Assembly: GCA_961205875.1 (NCBI GenBank)
Contig: OY540820.1
Coordinates: forward strand, 3,100,001-3,164,000
Direction of reading: 5' to 3'
DNA: 64,000 nt
DNA from: Sialis fuliginosa
Taxonomy: Eukaryota; Arthropoda; Insecta; Megaloptera; Sialidae
In this document: piece by piece, positions 56,701 to 64,000 of the stretch
How the letters are laid out: each line of letters begins with the position of its first letter
How positions within the stretch are numbered: the first letter of the stretch is position 1
Made by a program: the position numbers and the translations under genes
Notes under the pieces: model-generated
What the model saw: the letters and a program-made list of their open reading frames with translations, nothing else
What the model was told of the DNA's origin: nothing
Databases searched by the model: none

Positions 56701-57500
56701 CTTCAATTTTTGGATCTTCGATATTTTTTTTTTGTCCTTTCAACCATAGTCTGTAATCTTCTTCTTCTTTTGTGAGCTCCTCTTTTGTTTTTGTTCTTTT
56801 GTGAAATATCTCTCCCCATTCTCCAGGTTCATGATTTTCATCATTGAATAATGCTTGTTTTAAGTTATCTTTCATGTTTTGTTGCTCTTCCGTATATGTT
56901 AAAATTTTATTATTTGAATCCTCTGAAAACAAAATAATTTGTAATTAATTTTTTACATGCTTACGCTTACTATACATTGTAATATTAAATCATATGCATT
57001 TTGTGCAATTATTTATATCATATCAGGAAACGAAATATAAAATACCATCATCGTTTATTTTGCCTTCAGTTTCTAATAACAGTTTACGTTCATAATCACG
57101 TAAATACATAGGCTTTTCTTTATTCTTCTCTTTAGATTCAACCGATTCAACTTTCTCTTCTTCTGTGAAGAATTTAACATTTTCATCATACAGAGACGGA
57201 TCTTTCTTTTTTAAACATGATAATGTTTTGAAGAATTCTTTTTCAAACTGTTCTGTTATTTGTTCACCTTCATCATCTGAAGACGAAGAAGAATCACTGT
57301 CTGATGCTTCATCATTATAACGAGCTTTAACTAAAAATATAGTTTGTTAAGAAACTGAGTTTTCTATAATAAAATATAACCTTACATTTATTCAATTCTT
57401 CTTTGCGTCGCCAATTTTCGTATCTTGATGCATAGTCATTATTTAATGATATTTTAATGTCTGTATTTTCTTCGTTTTCAAATAGTTGTTTTTTACCCAT
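53734..57500 (-). CDS. KRI1: KRI1 family nucleolar ribosome-biogenesis protein
   Basis: Kri1 proteins act in the nucleolus in 40S ribosomal subunit assembly, with Krr1 in yeast. Nine exons: 57500-57386, 57330-57046, 56922-56613, 56484-56331, 56268-56056, 55221-55083, 55015-54942, 54839-54567 and 54495-53734. They join in frame to 774 aa. The start MGKKQLFEN is the first good ATG; an upstream in-frame ATG at 57554 is less likely. The middle holds the Kri1 N-terminal domain ([19 protein letters not shown]). The conserved C-terminal domain follows ([20 protein letters not shown], then [17 protein letters not shown]). The last exon is a low-complexity tail rich in Lys, Asn and Glu, ending in KNKLKYGQS. 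Acidic serine runs ([12 protein letters not shown]) near residue 50 are usual for nucleolar proteins. Intron 5 has been filled by a transposon. Confidence 0.95.
55270..56049 (+). repeat. Dispersed repeat family A, copy 3, filling KRI1 intron 5
   Basis: Starts TTGCTTCCTCGCAATATCGA and ends ACTTGGCAGATGTTTTTTT, only about 6 bp from the exon 5 donor (56055). It makes up nearly all of this 834-bp intron; other KRI1 introns are mostly 56-170 bp. Confidence 0.85.
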
Positions 57501-57762
57501 TATTTCTTTAATAAATTGATGAAAGTTGTCAAAATTAAAAAAATTAGAAAACACGTTTCTGTAATTGTGTTATATTGACAAGGTTGGCAACATAGAAAGT
57601 AAATGGTTGGCAATATGTGACGTTCGTTAACGAACGACAAACGACATTTAAATCCATTTTAAACCACAGAATAAAGATTTAAACATAATATGATAAACAT
57701 AAACATAAATAAAATTATTTATTTAAAGTCATGTATTAAAATTGTTAAATAATTTATTTAAA
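57501..57762. promoter_or_regulatory. Bidirectional KRI1/PIF1 promoter with 16-bp palindrome
   Basis: 262 bp separate the KRI1 and PIF1 start codons, which face away from each other. A perfect 16-bp palindrome, CGTTCGTTAACGAACG, lies at 57621-57636, near the middle. No TATA box is evident for either gene. A two-codon upstream ORF (ATG TAT TAA, 57731-57739) precedes the PIF1 start if transcription begins upstream of it. Confidence 0.6.
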
Positions 57763-59688
57763 ATGAAGAATATCGACAGCGTTAGCGGCACACTTACTTG
57801 TGTTGTTAATATAGAATGGTTCAATTCACAAGGACTAGTACAAAGAAAATTATCTCATAAAAATGCAATATTGAAGTTAGTACGAAATGAATTTCGGGAA
57901 ATACTTTTAGAACTTCATAACGAGAAAGTAATGGTTTCTAAGTTTCAATTAAAAGATTTTACTGTACGCAAAAAATTTATGAATGAAGGAAAAGCATCCA
58001 TAAGTTTTACAAATCCAAAGTGCATTGTATTTTTATCAAATGCACCACCTTCGCAACTATTTGATTTTTTACGAACAATGTTTGTTAAAACAACAAATAA
58101 AGAAAATGCTCCGAAAATGCCTTTAAGGAAACAGTTATTGTTAGGTAAAACTAATGCTTGTGAAGAAATAAGTCCAGTCACATTAATGGACATAAATAAA
58201 GCAAAAAAAAAAGTTGAAGGTTTTGAAACTACACCTTCACCTCCAAGCAATAAACGCAGAAGATCTTATGATAAATGTGATAAAATTCCAGCTGCAAAAA
58301 AACTTTATACTGAAACCAGTATTGTAAATAATATTTCTGACATAAATAATGAACAAAAAGAAGTTTTAAATGCATGCTTGTCTGGTAAAAATATTTTCTT
58401 TACTGGGAGTGCTGGAACTGGAAAAAGTTATTTGTTGCGTAAAATTATTTCCATGCTTCCTCCAGATATAACGATTGCTACAGCATCTACAGGTGTTGCT
58501 GCATGCCATATAGGAGGTGTAACTTTACATTCTTTTGCTGGTATCGGTAGTGGGGAGGCCTCTTTACAAAAATGTTTTGAACTAGCTTCAAGACCAGTTG
58601 TTTCAGCTGTATGGAAGAAATGTAAACACTTGATTATTGATGAAATTTCTATGATTGATGGATTGTTTTTTGAGGTATACATAATTTACTTTTATATAGT
58701 TACATAAACTTTGTATATTAATACATACAAATATATTTTATATTTGATTATTTTACAGAAAATTGAAAAGGTGGCACGTTATGTAAGGAAAAATGATAAA
58801 CCTTTTGGAGGAATACAACTTATTCTCTGTGGAGATTTTCTACAACTTCCACCTGTTGCAAAATCAAGTAGTAACTTTTCTAAGAAAACAGATATGAAGT
58901 TCTGTTTTCAAACTACAGCATGGGGAAAATGTATAAATTTCAGTTACAATTTAAAACAAGTACACAGGCAGAAAGATAAAGAATTCATTGATATACTAAA
59001 CAGTATTCGAATTGGACAGGTTACTTCAGAGATTTCTCAAAGATTAATTGCGACTGCGTTACAGAAAATAGAACGTAATGGAATCTTGGCTACCCGACTG
59101 TGTAGCCATATGCAAGATGCAAATTTAATAAATGAAAAAAAACTTAGTATGCTAGAAGGAGATGTGAAGATATTTACAGCTATAGACAGTGATGTTTCTG
59201 CTTTAAATCAATTGGACCAACAAACACCAGTATCAAAAAAAATTGAATTAAAAATAGGCGCGCAAGTTATGTTACTGAAAAATATTAGTATTAATGAAAA
59301 TTTAGTGAACGGAGCTAGGGGAGTTGTAATTGGTTTTAAAGAAAATTTACCAGTCGTTAAATTTAAGTCTGGAAAAGAGTACTTGGCAAAGTATGAAAAA
59401 TGGACTATAAAAACCATAAATAATGGTGTAATTACAAGAAAACAAATTCCTCTAAGACTTGCATGGGCTTTTTCAATTCACAAATCCCAAGGACTGACAC
59501 TAGATTGCGTTGAAATATCTTTAGGTCGTGTATTTGAAGCAGGACAAGCGTATGTAGCATTAAGTAGGGCTCAAAGCTTGGATAGTTTACGAGTCCTAGA
59601 TTTTAATGCAAAACATGTTTGGTCTAATAATGATGTTTTAAAATTTTATAGAAATCTGGATTGTATAATACCGCAAAAAATTAGCTAG
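57763..59688 (+). CDS. PIF1: PIF1 DNA helicase (5'-3', SF1B)
   Basis: ATP-dependent 5'-3' DNA helicase that acts in nucleus and mitochondria on G-quadruplexes, replication forks and telomeres. Two exons, 57763-58674 and 58759-59688, are joined across an 84-bp intron, giving 613 aa. ATG 57763 is the first in-frame ATG; the frame stays open upstream to a TTG at 57742. Motifs in order: Walker A GSAGTGKS (about 215-222), Ia TASTGVAACHIGG, Walker B DEISM (about 293-297), motif III GDFLQLPPV (about 329-337), motif V/Va SIHKSQG.TLD (about 543-552) and motif VI YVALSRAQSLDSLRVLDF. The N-terminal 200 residues also align to the animal PIF1 N-terminal region (KENAP, ISPVTL, KRRRS). It is close in size to human PIF1, with no broken motif. 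It shares its promoter with KRI1. Confidence 0.97.
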
Positions 59689-59744
59689 AAAATAATTTTA
59701 TTTATTACAGTAGATTATTTATCTAGATATGCAGCTAAATAATG

Positions 59745-60060
59745 GGTTAATATGGAGAGTATGGGTGTCCCGACGTCACAACTGTCAAAAACACGTATGT
59801 AGTTATTAGGAATAGAGTTGATGCTTTAATAATATACACTTTAACTGTCCTTGGTTAGGACAATCTATTGGGGTTAAAGGGGGTTAATATAGTATAAAAA
59901 CAGGAATTCAATCTTCGCTGCAACAAACTTTTTTTATTATATAATTGTGAAATAAAAATTCCTACATGTTAAATACAGCACATTCTACTCTATTCCAACA
60001 CATTAACATGTAATTTTTGATAGTAGTGATGTCGGGACACCCATATTCTCCGTATTAACC
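59745..60060. mobile_element. MITE downstream of PIF1, 35-bp ends, exact 8-bp TSD
   Basis: The left end GGTTAATATGGAGAGTATGG and right end CCATATTCTCCGTATTAACC continue as GTGTCCCGACGTCAC and its near mirror. Flanked by AAATAATG (59737-59744 and 60061-60068). It lies 56 bp after the PIF1 stop, so it may supply its 3' UTR. Interior matches 185-296 and 831-950. Confidence 0.88.
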
Positions 60061-60395
60061 AAATAATGAATGTTGATGATCTTAGATCATAACTTTAAAA
60101 TGTGATTTCTCAGGAGAACAATTTGAAACATCTGTTTTTAACAAAAAACAGACAAAAACTAAGGTTATGACTTATCAAATACATCTGTTTTGCTCAGATA
60201 TAAGAAAAATACTATTTATTTTAACGTATTTCTCAAATTAACACAGATCGATGAATAAACCAAAAAAAGTAACATATTAAACTAAATCGGAAATGAACAA
60301 AATGTTAGTTGTTATGATCTGGCCATCGATATATTTATAATATTTTATATATGTAATAGTTGAAATAATGATTTGTTACAAGTGTATTTTTATAC

Positions 60396-60846
60396 ACTCA
60401 TCAAAAAAATTAAAGGATATTTTTTAAAAAGCAAAATTTTTACAAATTTTCAAACAGTTTTAATTCAAAAGTGTTACTTTGATAGTAAAAAACACGGTAA
60501 AAAAAAATCGTACGGGGATGAACAAAAACATTTTCAAGAAAAAAGAACAAGCTTTCGAACGCTTTTATTGAATTTCTCGTAAAAAATTTTTTGAAAAAAT
60601 TTTACGCTTTCAAACTTTATAAAAAATTAATGAATAATTTTTTGTGCTATTTTAACCCTTGGCACAGAGTGGCAGGGGATGATAAAAATTATAAATATTG
60701 AGCTCTTGATTCAAAAACTAGAAAGTGCAAGCTTATGAATGAGCTTTGGATCATGCAAATCCAATCATTTTTTACGGAGATATAACTGAAAATTTGTAAA
60801 AAATTTTGTTTTTTTAAAATTATCCTTTAATTTTTTTGATGAGTTT
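60396..60846. mobile_element. Mariner-like MITE (CTCATCAAAAAAATTAAAGG ends)
   Basis: CACTCATCAAAAAAATTAAAGG... at left mirrors CCTTTAATTTTTTTGATGAG at right, with TA nearby on both sides. AT-rich interior with no transposase. Confidence 0.6.
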
Positions 60847-61296
60847 ATTTAGTAATATTTTATTATAAAGGGTGAGGAAAAGAAATCGGATCTCTAAAAT
60901 AAATCAAAAAGATCAAGTTTTCAAGAAAAATGTTTCAAATAAGTCAGAAGAAAACTTCAAAAATCCATTTGCCTGGTACTTTAGAATTATTTTGGAGTCC
61001 TGAATTTTTTTTCAAACTTAAAAACTATTTTGTTAAATTGAGTAGGATGAAAAATATTTCAGACAAAAGTTGTTAATTTTTTTTACTAAAAATAAGAGTC
61101 CATAATAAAAAAATAGGTACCCATTAATAGGTTGACTGCCAAAGCAGGTATATATGACTATCCAATGCTTATTGAAACTTGTCATGTATGACATGACAAT
61201 ACCTTCACTATCATATAAGCCTACCGAATAAAGACAACCATATACAAGTCTTGAGGCTTCCGCGGTGATTTAGATAAGGATCTTGACTTCTGGGTG

Positions 61297-61625
61297 TAAG
61301 CCGCATCGGTTTGGTCGTGTTATCGGTCAACGTTTCGTCACACATTGCAGTGGATATCTTCAGGGCTCTTCTAAAAGTGCAACAGAGGCAAGGGTCCGCA
61401 CTCGTTAAATACTGGTTCGGGCAGCAGTCAGTAGTAGCTCGGACGCACCTGATTGGTAGCCTATGCCCTCGTTCCGTACACCGAGTCACTACTGACCGCT
61501 GCTCGAACCAGTATTTAACGAGTGCGGACCTTTGCTCTGTTGCACTTTTAGAAGAGCTCTGAAGATGTCCACAGCAATGTGTGACAAAACGTTGGCCGAT
61601 AACACGACCCAACCGACGCAGCTTA
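61297..61625. repeat. Inverted repeat with second hammerhead-like motif
   Basis: Arms 61297-61441 and 61478-61625 mirror each other with scattered differences. On -, the left arm carries CTGAAGA (61363-61357) and GAC-GAAAC (GAAA at 61336-61333). On +, the right arm has CTGAAGA (61559-61565), a GTCCACA/TGTGTGAC stem and AAAA instead of GAAA. This is the same gene-less design as 2122-2393. The ORFs at 61211-61731 read through the arms. Confidence 0.65.
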
Positions 61626-61649
61626 TAGCAAGAAGCCAATATGCAAAGA

Positions 61650-63054
61650 CAACCTTAGTTACTATCAATTTTAAATACATAAATGACAGCTCTGGCCTCA
61701 GTTGAAAATTTTCAGCCTGTATATACTTCATATACTGACAGAAAAGGTCAGATTAAGCTTTTTGATTAAATCAATATTATCTGATAGAAAATTAAATAAA
61801 AAAAAAATTAAACAATAAAAATATTTATTCACTTTGGTAAGCAATGTAACATTATTATAATACATATTTAATTAAATAGTATACTTTAGTTAATTATAAT
61901 GACTCAATTATAAATACAAAAATAGGATTACACATAATCGCTTTAAAAAAAACAAATATTTAAAAATTATTGACGTATATTCGAGAACACTTTTCTTTTA
62001 AAGACTGACAAAAAATGTAGTTTAGGTATATATATTTTTATTTATTGCAAGAATATTTATATAATCAATAAAATTTACATCGATAACAATTATTTTATAA
62101 TAATTATATATGTATATTGTGACTTAGTACCAGGAATTATAAAAACTTATTATAAAATTACGGTTGTAATATTTATTTTAGAACACAGTATATTTACTTA
62201 TAATTAATTTTTAATTTATATTATAATTAAAAACTATTATAAAATGTAAAAGTCAACAAAAGCGTAAAACAATAAACTGATAACCTAATACGAAATTGCT
62301 TGTGCCTCCTATTATTTATTCATGTTCACGGTAAATAACAATGTTTAAATATCTAAACATTAAATAAATACTTTGTTCATACTTTGGTATACAATATAAC
62401 ATAGTTTTATATTGAAAAAAATATATATATATTATTTTTCTCTATATAATTAACAATTATATATTTAGCTTGAGAAATAGACCACGTTAAAAAATTAAAA
62501 ACATTATATCATTTTTTAATTCTCTCTCCTTTTTGTATGGCACAGTGCCTTTTGTTATTCCTGTATTTAACATTTTCAATCATTTTCTACAATTTGAATA
62601 AAGAAGATACTTTATGAAGTAAAAGGATATTAGAAAAATAATTTATTTGAAATAAATATTATTTTAACTTTGAAGAGCTGTCTGTAAAATTCATAATAAC
62701 TGTTTTACCATTAATTTTATTCTCGAACCATTTATTTTGTCGTGGATCTTCTATGTCATGATTTTAAAAAGTTAAAAATGTAAGGAAAAAATATATCTAA
62801 ACCGAAGACCCACTTAATTTTGTTCAGTCACTTAAAATCAGTTTATGATGATTTTGAATTATGATTTATCACAACTCCTCGTGATCGAAAAAGTTAAATT
62901 TACTATGACAACCTGTTTTAATCTTGCAGTCGCATTTGAAACAAATAATTATCCACAAGCACACTACGAATCCAAAACAAAAGGTAAAGCCATATTTTTC
63001 TCTAAATGAATCATAATAATGAATTCATTTCTGATTAGTAATTTTTCATTGTAT
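61650..63054. other. AT-rich 3' flank of the NDRG-like gene
   Basis: No other gene or repeat family seen. Probably 3' UTR plus spacer of the NDRG gene; no single poly(A) site stands out. Confidence 0.4.
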
Positions 63055-63816
63055 TTATTCGTTGGAAACTTCAGGAGTTCTCCTCACAGAATATCCTTCC
63101 CCTTGAAGGAATAAACGGAACGCCTCACTAACCTTCCCAGGCTGTTCTTCTAGAACCATACCACACTCGGATATCTTCATCCAGGAGCATTTAGCAGGGT
63201 TGAGCCTTCCGTTTAAAGTTACTGTTTCATCTACATGTGGACTAAGAGACCCAGTAATGTTGAGGACAGACACAGAAAGAGTTTTGCCACCGTCACGGGC
63301 TATATTCAAATCTGTCCTCTTTATATAGCTGTCTATCAACATTGCAAGGTTCACTGGGTTCACATAGCGTTCAAAATAATCTTTATAAATATGTACGAGA
63401 TCATGGTTTCGTTCTTCAAGTTCTCGGCCAAAATGGTGCCACATTAGATAATCGAGAACACCTTGAGTCATGCCTTTAGTGCGTAAATATCTGGCATTCA
63501 GTTTTTGATAACCCCACTCGATCCATCCCGCTTGTGTGCTGACGCAGTTAACCAAGCAAAGTGCTCCGACCTTCTTTGGTTCTGCTAAAGCAAAACGAGT
63601 GAGAACATTTGCTCCAAATCCTACACCAAAGCCGATGAATGAGTGTAGACCAAAGTGAGACATTACAAAGTTTAATTGAAGAGCCAATTCGTCCATAGTG
63701 GGATAAATAAAATCTTCAGGAAGTGCAGCAGATCCTTCTTCTTGTCCTGGAGCATTTACATGGTAAACACAGAAGTTTTCAAGAAGACCACGCATTTCTA
63801 CATAGTTGAAGAATGC
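63055..63816 (-). CDS. NDRG/MESK2 family protein, terminal exon (partial)
   Basis: The last exon of an NDRG-family gene: acceptor AG at 63818-63817, first codons AFFNYVEMRGLLENFCVYHVNAPGQ, stop at 63055. The remaining exons lie beyond the right edge. The family has an alpha/beta-hydrolase fold but is catalytically dead. Here the nucleophile elbow reads GFGVGFGANVL, with Gly where a hydrolase has Ser, as expected. The closest relative I recognise is Drosophila MESK2, a Ras-pathway modifier; the vertebrate members are NDRG1-4. The C-terminus ends RRTPEVSNE after the EAFRLFLQGEG helix. Alternative C-terminal exons are not visible. Confidence 0.93.
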   Translation of the reverse strand, partial: AFFNYVEMRGLLENFCVYHVNAPGQEEGSAALPEDFIYPTMDELALQLNFVMSHFGLHSFIGFGVGFGANVLTRFALAEPKKVGALCLVNCVSTQAGWIEWGYQKLNARYLRTKGMTQGVLDYLMWHHFGRELEERNHDLVHIYKDYFERYVNPVNLAMLIDSYIKRTDLNIARDGGKTLSVSVLNITGSLSPHVDETVTLNGRLNPAKCSWMKISECGMVLEEQPGKVSEAFRLFLQGEGYSVRRTPEVSNE

Positions 63817-63917
63817 CTATAATAAATAATTTTTTTTTGTATATTCTGTTCCACTTTAAAATTGTAATAAAAAAATATATAATTGAATTGTAATATTACA
63901 CAATATTCTATTCTTTC

Positions 63918-64000
63918 TTAAATTAGTTTTTATTTATTATCTTGAGAACCCATTGTGATAAAGTTATGAAATTTGATAACCGGTTTAGTATTAATCCCCC
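63918..64000. repeat. Fragment of the 49012-50066 palindrome family
   Basis: TTTTTATTTATTATCTTGAGAACCCATTGTGAT matches the palindrome arm in broken 10-20 bp blocks and runs off the window. Confidence 0.6.

Noticed and set aside
57742-57762. Upstream extension of PIF1 by seven codons
   Set aside because: The extension begins at TTG, not ATG; the first true in-frame ATG is 57763.
61211-61731. Cys/Arg-rich ORFs up to 142 aa on both strands
   Set aside because: They read through the two arms of an inverted repeat; shared peptides such as FRALLKVQQ come from the mirror symmetry.

Overview
The window is nuclear DNA of an insect. It is strongly AT-rich, its genes have many introns with GT/AG borders, and its largest gene encodes a protein that matches insect Argonaute-1 almost residue for residue. 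The order cannot be fixed from the sequence; a hemipteroid insect is only a guess.

Layout. 1-14.3 kb has no recognisable host gene and is a mosaic of non-autonomous DNA transposons, many with intact target-site duplications (TSDs) and several nested in one another. 14.3-15.6 kb is single-copy-looking and may hold an upstream non-coding AGO1 exon. 15.8-20.7 kb is mostly palindromic (foldback) elements. AGO1 lies on the + strand from 20.7 to 39.4 kb. It has two alternative first coding exons (20725 and 25064) that join the same second exon in the same phase, then eleven more exons. A long, largely unique 3' region follows to about 42.9 kb, interrupted by a mariner-like insertion at 39.9-40.7 kb. 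On the - strand come a complete divergent nicotinic acetylcholine receptor-like subunit (8 exons, 53434 to 46567, introns full of foldback repeats) and a KRI1 ribosome-biogenesis gene (9 exons, 57500 to 53734). KRI1 is head-to-head with PIF1 helicase (2 exons, + strand, 57763-59688) across 262 bp. The - strand terminal exon of an NDRG/MESK2 gene (63816-63055) reaches the right edge.

Functionally the genes are unrelated: small-RNA silencing, a ligand-gated channel, 40S ribosome assembly, DNA helicase and an alpha/beta-hydrolase-fold scaffold. Only KRI1/PIF1 look co-arranged, by a shared promoter. The most unusual content is the density of long inverted repeats (at least nine with arms of about 100 to 1,050 bp). 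Two of them carry hammerhead-ribozyme-like cores. A 22-nt word is shared, in antisense, between the AGO1 3' region and an exon of the receptor gene. All exon joins were done by hand and checked for frame; no database search or alignment was run.
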